Shown here piece by piece: positions 46,089 to 55,400 of a stretch of DNA of 64,000 bases. The stretch spans positions 235,719-299,718 of the forward strand of contig NZ_SIRS01000007.1 of assembly GCF_004310335.1 (NCBI RefSeq), in the 5' to 3' direction. Position 1 is the stretch's first letter. Each line of letters begins with the position of its first letter. Under the pieces are notes generated by a model. It searched no databases. It worked only from the letters and a program-made list of their open reading frames with translations, and was not told where the DNA came from. The translations under genes were made by a program, and so were the position numbers. Source of the DNA: Hyunsoonleella pacifica (GTDB taxonomy: Bacteria; Bacteroidota; Bacteroidia; Flavobacteriales; Flavobacteriaceae).

Positions 46089-46832
46089 ATGTTGATAATA
46101 GGAGTTATCGTTGTAATACTTATTACTATAGGGTTAGTGAAGCTCATTGACAAATTTGTACCAAACAAATTTAGACCAGTTATAATGATTGTTTTATGGG
46201 GTATTATATTTTTCTTAGCTTATCAAACATTTATGTCTATATATGCACCCATTCAATTTAATAAAGAAAAAGAAAAGCGTTATATTCAAGTAATCGATAA
46301 ATTAAAGGATATAAGAGAAGCTCAAATAGCTCATAAAAGTGTAACCGGAAAATTTTCTGGAAATTTTGATGAATTAGTTAAGTTTATTGATACAGCCAGT
46401 TTTACTTTAACTCAGCGTAGAGACTCAAGTGTTGTTGACGAAGAGTTAACTAAACGTTATGGAGGTGTAGAAACATTTAAAGATATAGTTATAATAGATA
46501 CTTTAGGTACTAAACCAGTTAAAGATTCTATTTTCAAAAATTCCGATAGGTACAAAACTATGATGAATGTACCTGTTGGAGAAGAAGGTGCAAAATTTGA
46601 ATTGAAATCTGGTTATGTTGTTCAAAATGACATTAACATCCCTGTATTTGAAGCGTCTGTTAAAAAAGATGTAGTTTTATTTGATCAGGATAAAAATCTA
46701 GTAAGACAAGAAAATGAAGTTATTTCTTCTGTAGTAGGAGTTCAAGGAAATTCCATAAAAGTTGGTTCAATGGATGAAGCTCAAACTAATGGAAATTGGG
46801 CAAAATTTTATGACACTAAAGACAAGAAATAA
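46089..46832 (+). CDS. Membrane-anchored protein of unknown function
   Basis: A 247-residue protein with two N-terminal membrane helices (about 1-20 and 30-51), then a coiled segment (FNKEKEKRYIQVIDKLKDIR) and a polar domain with GKFSGNFDELVKFIDT. The last part, NWAKFYDTKDKK, overlaps the next gene. The protein probably faces the periplasm. The same order, membrane protein then DUF3822 then rsmD, appears frequently in Flavobacteriaceae. No function is known to me. Confidence 0.75.
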   Translation: MLIIGVIVVILITIGLVKLIDKFVPNKFRPVIMIVLWGIIFFLAYQTFMSIYAPIQFNKEKEKRYIQVIDKLKDIREAQIAHKSVTGKFSGNFDELVKFIDTASFTLTQRRDSSVVDEELTKRYGGVETFKDIVIIDTLGTKPVKDSIFKNSDRYKTMMNVPVGEEGAKFELKSGYVVQNDINIPVFEASVKKDVVLFDQDKNLVRQENEVISSVVGVQGNSIKVGSMDEAQTNGNWAKFYDTKDKK

Positions 46833-47631
46833 CACAAACGATACTATTACCAATCAAAAACTGTCCATTCAAATTAGTTTGAGTGGACTTTCTTTTTGTG
46901 TTCTAAACACAATTACTAATACTATTTCCAGTATTGAATACATTAGCTTTAATAAAAAAGTAAATCCTTTTGAAGCATTAGAACGTTTAATCCATTTTTT
47001 CGATACCAAACCCTACCTCCAAGACAAATTTGACGACATACTTGTAATTCATGAAAATGATTTATCTACGCTAGTACCCAAACCTCTATTTAATGAGGAT
47101 TATTTAGCAGATTACTTAAAATTTAATTCAAAAATATTAAAGTCAGATTATATAAGTTATGATACTTTAAGTAATAATGAAAGTGTTAATGTTTACGTAC
47201 CTTATGTAAATATCAACAACTATATTTACGAAGCTTTTGGAGAATTTACATTCAAACATTTTTCTACAATTTTAATTGAAAAACTACTATACAAAGACAC
47301 AGATTCCAAATCAACAAAAACCTATATACATATAGGAGAACAACATTTTGAAATAGTTGCCGTAGATAATGGAAAACTAATGCTATACAATACTTTTGAA
47401 TATAGTAATGCAGAAGACTTTATCTATTATATTTTATTTACGCTTGAACAGCTTAATTATGACCCTGAAAAAATAGACACAGTATTGATAGGAAACATCT
47501 CAAAAGAGCATATCTTATACAAAATAGCATATAAATATATAAGAAATATAAGTATAGAAAAGCTTGGTAAAGAACTTACTAACGATTCAGAATCTAATCA
47601 TTCAAATCACATTATTGTAAATAGTTTTTAA
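46810..47631 (+). CDS. DUF3822 family protein
   Basis: A 273-residue soluble protein of the Bacteroidota DUF3822 family, which has an actin/ASKHA-like look (two tandem halves; KLSIQISLSGLSFCVLN at the front, KTYIHIGEQHFEIVAVDNGK in the second half). Start ATG 46810 gives MTLKTRNNTNDT before the conserved core; the frame extends upstream to 46762, but that segment only overlaps the preceding gene. Overlap with the upstream gene is 23 bp, with rsmD one base (TAATG). Function unknown. Confidence 0.85.
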   Translation: MTLKTRNNTNDTITNQKLSIQISLSGLSFCVLNTITNTISSIEYISFNKKVNPFEALERLIHFFDTKPYLQDKFDDILVIHENDLSTLVPKPLFNEDYLADYLKFNSKILKSDYISYDTLSNNESVNVYVPYVNINNYIYEAFGEFTFKHFSTILIEKLLYKDTDSKSTKTYIHIGEQHFEIVAVDNGKLMLYNTFEYSNAEDFIYYILFTLEQLNYDPEKIDTVLIGNISKEHILYKIAYKYIRNISIEKLGKELTNDSESNHSNHIIVNSF

Positions 47632-48167
47632 TGCGTATTATTTCAGGAATTTATAAAAGCAGAAAAATTATTGCGCCAAAAAACTTGCCGGTTCGTCCTA
47701 CAACTGATATGGCAAAAGAATCATTATTCAATATTCTTAATAATCACTATTATTTCGATGAAATTTCAGTATTAGATTTATTTGCAGGAACAGGCAATAT
47801 TAGCTATGAATTTGCCTCTAGAGGCTCAGAACAAATTACTGCTATAGACCAACACTTTGCTTGTGTAAAATTCATCAACCAAACTGCGGAAAATTTTGAA
47901 ATGCCAATAGACACGATAAAAAGTGATGTTTTTAAGTATTTAGAAAGTACTAAACAAAGTGCAGATATAGTCTTTGCAGATCCTCCTTATAGCTTCTCAG
48001 ACGAACAATTTGCAAAAATACCAGAACTAGTTTTTCAAAACAATATCTTGCTAGATGAAGGCATGTTAATTATTGAGCATTCTAAACATACAAATCTCTC
48101 AACCTTACCAAACTTCTCAAACCAAAAAAACTACGGCGGTAGCGTATTTAGTTTCTTTAAAAACTAG
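47631..48167 (+). CDS. rsmD: 16S rRNA (guanine(966)-N2)-methyltransferase
   Basis: RsmD methylates G966 of 16S rRNA in the 30S subunit. The N-terminal MRIISGIYKSRKI, the SAM-binding VLDLFAGTGNISYE and the catalytic motif FADPPYSF (NPPY-type) are all present. The 178-residue length is normal. Its ATG overlaps the DUF3822 stop by one base, so the two are translationally coupled. Confidence 0.95.
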   Translation: MRIISGIYKSRKIIAPKNLPVRPTTDMAKESLFNILNNHYYFDEISVLDLFAGTGNISYEFASRGSEQITAIDQHFACVKFINQTAENFEMPIDTIKSDVFKYLESTKQSADIVFADPPYSFSDEQFAKIPELVFQNNILLDEGMLIIEHSKHTNLSTLPNFSNQKNYGGSVFSFFKN

Positions 48168-48337
48168 ATGCTTAACATTTGTTAATATTTAAGTTTCTTT
48201 TTTTCAGTACCTTAGAAATCTCCCTTAGAGTCCCAAGCTCTATTGATGCTACTCTCAAACTCAAAAAAGTATAATCTTTTTTAAGTAGGCTTGTTTATGG
48301 TTTATTTTGAATACTAACCTTAAAACCATAAATAATT

Positions 48338-49093
48338 ATGAAAAATCAAAAAAACTTAGCTTTAACTTGTGTATTATTTTGTTTATCAATTTGCATGTCT
48401 TTTGCCCAACAAATGTATGTTGTTTTCCAAGACAATGTAAAACCATCTAAAATGTTAGAATACGAAAAAGCTGTAAAAGCTTTTAACGATTCTTGTACAG
48501 AGCATAATGTAGATGCTGAGTGGTATGCCGCAGCACAAGACGACTTTACGTATTATTACATCACGCCAATTGAAAATATGGCAGAACTAGACAAAAGACC
48601 CATGAAAGCAATGGCTGAAGCTATGGGAGATAAATTTCAAGAAATGATTACAAATCTAGATAAATGCGCCACAGCTTCTGGTTCTTACATCATGTATAAG
48701 GTAGATGATTTATCCTATAAAGCTCCAGAAGGCACAGATATGACAGACCAAAATCACCGTGTTTGGTACGAATTACATTATCAAGCAGAAAACAAAGATA
48801 AAGTTAAAGAAGGGATGAAAGCCATCAAAGCCATGTTTGAAGAAAAAGGCTCTAAAGAATATTATAATATCTATCACTCCGGGTTTGGTACTATGGAAAA
48901 TTTTTATTTAGTATCCGTAGCTGCTAAAGATGGAATAGATAGCGAAACGCGAGCAAAGGCAAACCAGGATGTTTTAGGCCCAGACCGTTATGACACATTT
49001 AACAAACTATTAGCCTATTTAGACGAGTGGGTTGAACATAGAGGAAGAATGCGCCCAGACCTATCCTACATGCCTAAAAAAGAAGAACAATAA
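48338..49093 (+). CDS. Secreted protein with two ferredoxin-like (dimeric alpha/beta barrel type) repeats
   Basis: A 251-residue exported protein; residues 1-23 are a signal peptide ending FAQ. The mature part seems to hold two related halves, each starting with a strand and a helix, MYVVFQDNVKPSKMLEYEKAVKAF and WYELHYQAENKDKVKEGMKAIKAM, with FYLV/YYYI second strands, as in NIPSNAP or antibiotic-biosynthesis-monooxygenase-type folds. The match is by pattern only. No catalytic residue can be named. A bidirectional terminator follows. Confidence 0.7.
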   Translation: MKNQKNLALTCVLFCLSICMSFAQQMYVVFQDNVKPSKMLEYEKAVKAFNDSCTEHNVDAEWYAAAQDDFTYYYITPIENMAELDKRPMKAMAEAMGDKFQEMITNLDKCATASGSYIMYKVDDLSYKAPEGTDMTDQNHRVWYELHYQAENKDKVKEGMKAIKAMFEEKGSKEYYNIYHSGFGTMENFYLVSVAAKDGIDSETRAKANQDVLGPDRYDTFNKLLAYLDEWVEHRGRMRPDLSYMPKKEEQ

Positions 49094-49122
49094 TACATAA
49101 TTAACCAACCATTTTTAACCAT

Positions 49123-49155
49123 AAACCCTTCCTTGATATTATCTTGGAAGGGTTT
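49123..49155. terminator. Bidirectional terminator between the secreted-protein gene and rnpB
   Basis: Stem AAACCCTTCC/GGAAGGGTTT (10 bp) with a 13-base loop. It is 30 bases after the plus-strand stop and about 17 bases beyond the rnpB 3' end on the minus strand, so it probably ends both. Confidence 0.85.
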
Positions 49156-49171
49156 ATACTATAACAACGTA

Positions 49172-49490
49172 AATCTATAAGCCGAATTCTGTATTACGCC
49201 AAGGCGCAACCCTTATCATTTATCTCAATGTTTTGTTACCAAAACACTTTAGCTGCCTACCCTCCAGCAATCAAACGTGCCGCCTTCAAGCGCTGGTATA
49301 CATGGCATTGCACCACACAGAGTTTACCCGGTTTCACTACGGCATTACCCGTACATACTTTCTGTTGCACTTTTCCTAACCTTTCGGCTGGTGGCTGTTA
49401 ACCACTGTGTTACACTATGGTGTTCGGACTTTCCTCCCAAGTGCTGAAATAAATTCAGCACAAGAGCGATAAGGCGATTTACTCGCTGGC
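49172..49490 (-). ncRNA. rnpB: RNase P RNA, bacterial type A
   Basis: The catalytic RNA of RNase P, which removes 5' leaders from tRNA precursors. On the minus strand it shows GCCAGCGAGTAAATCGCC at the 5' end, GGGAGGAAAGTCCGAACACC (P4 5' strand region; a single base differs from GGAGGAAAGTCCGGACACC), GCCGAAAGG, GTGAAACCGGGTAAACTC, GGAGGGTAGGCAGC and, near the 3' end, ACAGAATTCGGCTTA (P4 3' strand and J2/4). Length is about 319. The exact ends are estimates from helix P1 (GCCAGCGAGT side) and the conserved 3' block. Confidence 0.96.
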
Positions 49491-49534
49491 AAAAATACAA
49501 TTACTATCTTAAAAAACTAACCGAATTATTATTT

Positions 49535-49627
49535 GGGCGTTACCCTCCTGCGTCGGGTCAGGCTTTCGGCAGTCGCTCCCTCCTATCGTCGGGGAGCTTC
49601 AACAAATGCCTCAATCCTTAACGCGGG
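49535..49627 (+). repeat. Dispersed intergenic repeat, copy R3
   Basis: A 93-bp copy: GGGCGTTACCCTCC, CGTCGGGTCAGGCTTTC, AGTCGCTCC, and the end TCAATCCTTAACGCGGG. R1 and R3 share the same internal variant (AGTCGCTCC...GGGAGCT). It sits between rnpB and the kinase/aminotransferase gene. Confidence 0.85.
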
Positions 49628-49684
49628 CACACTTGCTAACATTAAGCATTAACATAAAAGAAAGTAATTATTTAGAGGGGTAAC

Positions 49685-51970
49685 CTAAAAATTTTTATAA
49701 TACACTTCCAAAACCCTATCTATAGTATCTACAACGGTTTTAGCATTAGCCTTAGTAAAACAAAGCGCAGGTTTCGTTTTAAGTACATTATCAAATTGAC
49801 CATCGGTACTAATTAAAATATGTAAACCTTTCAATTCATTTTTAATGTGATGTGCCAAATCCGTATTGGGTAGTTTTGTACCATCCTTCACAATCTCAAC
49901 ACCCAAAAATAAACCAGCACCCCTTACATCTCCAATACAAGGATATTTTGTCATCAACCCCTTAAATAATGAGGCATAATAGGCACCAACTTCCTTAGCG
50001 TTTTGTTGCAAATTTTCACTTTCAATCACATCCAAAACAGCCTCAGCAATAGCACAAGACACAGGATTACCACCAAACGAGCTAAAAAATTCTACACCCT
50101 TTTCAAAAGACGCAGCAATTTCGTCTGTACATACTACAGCACCCATGGGATGCCCATTCGCAATGGGTTTCCCTAAAACAACCATATCAGGTATAACACC
50201 ATGCATTTCATATCCCCAAAAATAATCCCCAAGCCTACCAAAGCCTGTTTGTACCTCATCACTTATACACACACCTCCCTGCTTACGTATGGCAGGGTAG
50301 ACCGTTTTTAAGTAACCATCAGCCAACGGAACTTGTCCTGCACAACCTACAATAGGCTCTGCTATAAATGCTGCAATATCGTTCTTAAAAGGTGCCATAT
50401 CATTAAAGGCATCGGTAGCATAACTTGCTCCAATAGTATCGTTATCGCCAGCATACTTACCCTTGTAAGCATCAGGTAAGGCTGTTTTTAATATATAAGG
50501 CTTTTGTCCTTGCCCTTTTGGGTTATTAAACTTGTAATCGCTAATATCTATAGATGTTTGTGTATTGCCATGATACCCTTGTTCCACAACCATAACATGC
50601 GATTTTCCTGTATAAAATTTAGCCATGCGTATTGCTAAATCGCTCGCTGCACTACCAGAATTCACAAAAAACACTTTATTTAAACTCGGAGGAAATTTAG
50701 CGACTAAACGCTCCGCATAACGCGCTAAATTATCGTAAAGGTATCGTGTATTCGTATTGAGTTTAGCCATTTGTTGCTGACCGGCAACCACTACTTTAGG
50801 GTGCGAATGCCCCACATGTGGAATATTATTGTAAGCATCCAAAAACGTGGTACCATCAGTAGCATACATATATTGAAATGCCGAACGTTCCATATATATC
50901 GGCGTATCATAACTCATCGATAATATACTGCTAATATGTTGGTGTCGTCTAGTAATAACCGCTTCAATTGGTAATAGTGTAGCTAACTCAAACCCAACAG
51001 CCTCTTTAAAACTATTGGTAGCCTTTACAGGCCCAATGGCTAACCAACGGTATAACATACCCCAGGCAGAAACCTCACTTACAGATGCATAAGTATTTGT
51101 TGGATTTTCCTGTTTTGCATAAGCCGAATTACAAACACTAATACACAATCGTGCTGCAATAAGGTAATACAGTAACTCAATTTCCAAGGGTTTAAGCGGT
51201 AAAACCTTATGATAAGCTTTTAGAAATGCACTTGCCCATCGTAACGGATCTTCTTTATCGTAGCAAATATAGGTTAACGCTACTGCTACTTCATTTATTA
51301 AAAACGAATGGGCAATATCTCCAAAATCTATAATGCCAGAAACAGCATGTTCCGCTACCAAAACGTTCCACTCGTTGGCATCGTTATGGATAATTTGTTG
51401 TCGTAACTCAGGAAAACGAGGGCACACAATGGCCTCAAATTGCTGAAAAAAGTAAAGCACTACATGTCTATCTTTAGCCAAAGGAATAGCCTCCATATAT
51501 GCTTTATTCAACTCAAAACATTTAATATCCCAAGGCCAACTTCTAGATTGTATCGTGTAGTTATTTACCAATTGCAACTCTATATCTAGTTTGGCTAAAA
51601 ACGTTCCAAAAGCCGTAATTAAAGGTTCGGTATGTGTAACATCCCCTAAAAAAGAGCCATCCACATAGGTTAGCAAGCGACATATTTTATCACCATTCTC
51701 CGCAGACATTCGTGTAGCATAGGCTCCATTTTTTGCTTTTAATGGTTTTGGAGATTTAATGTTTAAAGACTTAGCTACATGTAAGAGCGCTTCGTTTTCT
51801 GCCTGTACTAAATCAAACAATGCTGTAGTATAGCTGTATGTTTTAAAAATATAGTTAGTATTATCAGCTACTATCAAATAATTAGAATTATCATAACCAT
51901 CAAGTTGCTTTGCTTGCGCTACAGTAATACCAAACACCTCCTGTATATATTGTTTTAATGCAGTATTCAT
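49685..51970 (-). CDS. Kinase-class III aminotransferase fusion (probable phospho-lyase)
   Basis: A 761-residue bifunctional enzyme. Residues about 1-300 are an APH-type small-molecule kinase, with catalytic loop HNDANEWN (195-202) and metal-binding DFGD (215-218). Residues about 330-761 are a PLP-dependent class III aminotransferase: NSGSAASDLAIRMAKFY, DEVQTGFGR (571-579) and PLP-lysine Lys601 in VLGKPIANGHP. The order resembles separate eukaryotic pairs (hydroxylysine kinase plus AGXT2L2, or ETNPPL), in which the kinase makes a phospho-amino compound that the PLP enzyme eliminates. Substrate is unknown here. ATG at 51970 is the natural start; a repeat lies on each side. Confidence 0.88.
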   Translation of the reverse strand: MNTALKQYIQEVFGITVAQAKQLDGYDNSNYLIVADNTNYIFKTYSYTTALFDLVQAENEALLHVAKSLNIKSPKPLKAKNGAYATRMSAENGDKICRLLTYVDGSFLGDVTHTEPLITAFGTFLAKLDIELQLVNNYTIQSRSWPWDIKCFELNKAYMEAIPLAKDRHVVLYFFQQFEAIVCPRFPELRQQIIHNDANEWNVLVAEHAVSGIIDFGDIAHSFLINEVAVALTYICYDKEDPLRWASAFLKAYHKVLPLKPLEIELLYYLIAARLCISVCNSAYAKQENPTNTYASVSEVSAWGMLYRWLAIGPVKATNSFKEAVGFELATLLPIEAVITRRHQHISSILSMSYDTPIYMERSAFQYMYATDGTTFLDAYNNIPHVGHSHPKVVVAGQQQMAKLNTNTRYLYDNLARYAERLVAKFPPSLNKVFFVNSGSAASDLAIRMAKFYTGKSHVMVVEQGYHGNTQTSIDISDYKFNNPKGQGQKPYILKTALPDAYKGKYAGDNDTIGASYATDAFNDMAPFKNDIAAFIAEPIVGCAGQVPLADGYLKTVYPAIRKQGGVCISDEVQTGFGRLGDYFWGYEMHGVIPDMVVLGKPIANGHPMGAVVCTDEIAASFEKGVEFFSSFGGNPVSCAIAEAVLDVIESENLQQNAKEVGAYYASLFKGLMTKYPCIGDVRGAGLFLGVEIVKDGTKLPNTDLAHHIKNELKGLHILISTDGQFDNVLKTKPALCFTKANAKTVVDTIDRVLEVYYKNF

Positions 51971-52054
51971 AATTTTAGCAACCTAAAATCTATATTTATG
52001 TGAGATAAAAATACAACTCTTGACATTTAAAAAAGGAAATAAAACTTTTATTTT

Positions 52055-52210
52055 GGGCGTTACCCTATCGGGTCAGGCTTTCCACATATATCTTTTTAAA
52101 ATAGAGGTCATTGCGAGGAGCTTGCGACGTGGCAATCTCAAACATTAAAGTTCATTATAAACTTGTATTTATCTAGATTTAAAAAAGGATGCCGTTGCAA
52201 TCCTTAAAGC
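52055..52210 (+). repeat. Dispersed intergenic repeat, copy R4, interrupted by another repeat
   Basis: R4 begins GGGCGTTACCC, shows TCGGGTCAGGCTTTCC and ATATATCTTTTT, is then interrupted (about 52100-52180), and resumes AAAAAAGGATGCCGTTGCAA, ending at CCTTAAAGC, so the terminal ACGCGGG is degraded. R2 is the best intact relative: it keeps the same TATATCTTTT and GGATGCC blocks with about 15 bases between them. Confidence 0.8.
52107..52139. repeat. Palindromic GTCATTGCGAGGAGC...GGCAATCTC repeat, nested in R4
   Basis: A 33-bp imperfect palindrome (GTCATTGC ... GGCAATCTC arms around a GAGGAGCTTGCGACG centre), a class of intergenic palindrome frequent in Bacteroidota genomes. It lies in the interruption of R4. 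Confidence 0.75.
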
Positions 52211-52264
52211 AGTTGCGCTTACTGTCTTAATTTCTTAAAACAAATTAGTGTTTTTTGAAGAATT

Positions 52265-52404
52265 CGTTTAACGGTCTTGTATATGAAAAGTAGCGGATTT
52301 TTTGCACTAACTTTTCGGATTTATACTGACCTTAAATTTATAAAATTGATTTCCGTTTAAACACTAAAAACCGCAATTTTTTATATATGTTGTTGTAAGC
52401 TGGC
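52265..52404 (-). repeat. Structured 140-bp element with attC-like ends, downstream of the SMEK ATPase
   Basis: Read on the minus strand it starts GCCAGCTTACAAC, then ATATATAAAAAATTGCGG, and ends CCGCTACTTTTCATATAC, then GACCGTTAAACG. The outer parts are imperfect inverted complements (TATAT.AAAA...GCGG against its mirror), and the end GTTAAAC fits the integron core GTTRRRY. The SMEK gene's upstream region carries a related CAGCTTGCTTACAAC block (55685..55699) in the opposite orientation. This may be an integron-type recombination site or a structured RNA end; neither is proved. The rest of the 51971..52409 gap holds R4. Confidence 0.4.
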
Positions 52405-52409
52405 TTTTT

Positions 52410-55400
52410 TTAATTCAGTTTAATTCCGAAATCTTTATTCACTTCTTTTATTGTCTTAAAAATTAATTCCTTGTTTATATTTTTTTGATTTACATAAGAG
52501 TTTATAAACCTGACTGTAAATCTATTATCAACCGAATTTAGTTGATGTAATGAATTTACAAATACTCGAGGTTGTATTTCTCGTGCCTTTTTGTGAAAAA
52601 CGTTATGAGCATAAATGTTACTATAAATATCTCTCGTTTTAGCAATATTACAGTTTTTAACATTAGATAAAAAAGTACATATTTCGGCAAATGAAACATT
52701 ACTTTTTAAAGATTTTTTAATGAAAATCAGATTATTTATTTTCTCAAAAAAATCAGAGCAAAGTTTTTCGTCACAATGAGAAAAGTTAACCAAGAAATCA
52801 GATACTTGTGATAACTTATAATTCTTGTTATCCAATTTGGTTATAAGGTCTAATTCTAAAAATGTGGAAAGAATTTTATCCGCTAAATGCTCGTTTATAG
52901 GCTTTATACTTTTTATTATACGAACGGATACCTCTGGTAAAGAACTCAAAACTCTACCTTCAATTATATCTTTATTTGAATCTTCGATTAATTTTGAACA
53001 ATAAGAATTAGCTCCAAGCTTGCGAAGACAGTTAAGTATAGCTGGAATTTCTCTTCCTTTAATGCCCTTTGAGTTAAATCGTTCTTTGAAACTATGGTTT
53101 TGTTCAATTAATTTCAAAATCTTTAAGGAAGTTGTTTTACTCGCTTTATTTATGTTTATGAGCATTAGGCTGTATTCGTCCAAGAATTTGATTTCATTTA
53201 ATTTTTCAAATAAAAGTTCGGCAGAATAATTTTCAAGTAAGTCTTGTAAAAACAAATTATCAATTTTTGCTAATTGAGCAAAACCTTGACTAATTTGCTG
53301 AATTTTTGCGTATTTAAGTGATTCTACAATTTTCCATTTTTCAATCCTATTGAGAATGACTTTAGCCTTTGAATTTGTCTCGTATTTTTCAAAAGTTTTA
53401 AGTTCACTTAATGTTTTTGTTAACTTATAAAAATCAACCCATTTCACACTATCAGCTAAAAGAATTGGGTCTAGTGATGCAAATATTGGTTTTACATTTT
53501 TTGGACTTAATTTTCTTAATTCAGTTAGAGAGTTACCAATTAAGTCAAATGAAGTTTCTTTAATTATTTCTTCCCATTTCTGTTGCGATATGAGGTCTGT
53601 TATTCGTTTTCTTATTTTACTATCGTTGATGTTTTGTATAGCTAGAGTAACTTTATGATTTGCAGAGGAATCTATTAATTTTCTTAAAGTTTCGTCATTG
53701 AAAGTTTCGTATAGTTTAGATTTTAATAATCTATTAATTGGCGAAATTGAATAATGTATATAGGATAAAACAAATAAACCTGTGTTTTCTCTTAATAGAA
53801 TCTGATTTATATTTTTATTATTGATTATTAAACCATTGATAATTTCGTTTAAGTTGGATTTGGCAAAGATTTTTACAATTTGAATAATCTTTTTTAATTG
53901 AGTTGAATTTGCGTTCTCTGAACTTTTAAAATAATTAAAAAGTGCTAGTTTACTTTTTGAATCATTGAATAATAATCTTAATATATCGTAGTTTTCTGCT
54001 GAACCAACATTTAAAAATATCTCAATTATTATTTCTGGATATTGTTCAATTTTAATTTCCTCAATGTATTGTTTTATGTTTTTAAACTTGAATAAATTCT
54101 TATCCTTATTGAATTCTGTTTTAAATACTCTTTGATTAAGAAACAGGTATGAATCAATAAGTAAATCGCAAAAACTTGGTTGCATAAATAAGGATTTCAA
54201 TTCTACGTCTTGAGTGTAAAAAAGTCCTTCACGTTCTGTTGTCAATTCGATAATTGGATCTACTTTTTCAAATGGAATATTAAAAGAATAAAGACAAGAA
54301 TACTTTATGATTTCAAGAATTTCTTCTTTTGGGTATTTTTTTAAAAACTTATTAAATAAATCTTTATGAATTATTTCCTCATCAATGTTACTTAAAACAT
54401 CATCTGCCTTACACCAATTGTTTAAAAGCAATTTAAGTTTAAGTAAATTGTTTTTAGAAATGTGTTCAAGGTGCAAAATCCCACCTTGTCTTGGATTGTA
54501 ATTTTGTTTTAATAAAAAATCAGAGCGTTTTGCTACAACACCAAGGATTTTGTCTCTTTGAAAATCTTTAGAATTATTTCTCTCAAGAGATAAGCAATTA
54601 CTTCTTAATGTTTCAAAAACGTCATCAAGTTCAAAGGTTTTTCTGAAATCTGTGGATATATGTCTTGAAACAAAAAGAAAAACAATGTTTTTAAACTTTG
54701 AGTTTTCTTTAATTAATCTATTGGCAAGCTCAAAATCTAAATGAATATCATCAATAATTAATACAGTTGGTAATCCATTGATAGCCTTTAAGTCCTTTAA
54801 TAAGGTGGAATAACTAGTATTAGTTTTCAATTGTAAATAAAAGGGAACAATGCCTATTTGATTTTGTAAATAATCACAGATTTTTAATGCAACTGTTGTT
54901 TTTCCGGTTGTTGGATGTCCTGTTATTAAATAGGATAGTTTGTTTTCAAAGTTTATAGTATTTGCAAAGTCAAGAATTGACTTTTCTTCTTTTTCAGAGT
55001 AGTAAAGTAGATTTTGGTCAAAATCTACTTGTGTGGTTCTTGCTTTAATGTCATTTGAAGTATTTTCAAGATAACTAGGAACTGATTGTATTTCGTTAAA
55101 TCGATTATCGTATACATCAGATTCCAGGTTTAATTCAAACCATAAAAAGTCACGTAATTCGGACTGTTTTGCTGGATTTAATGCTTTTATTTGTTTGCCT
55201 AAATTTGCTGAAAAATAAACATCTTCGTTTGGACTAAATAAATTGTAAGTATCAAAATTCTCGAAGGTTTTAGGCCCGAATTTTTCTTTATGTGAAATAA
55301 TAAGAAACTTAATTTTTGAATACTTTCTATCATATTTTCCTAAATCAATATTCTTTTTGAAAAGGTTTATAGAATCTTTTATTTTAGTAGAATTATCTTG

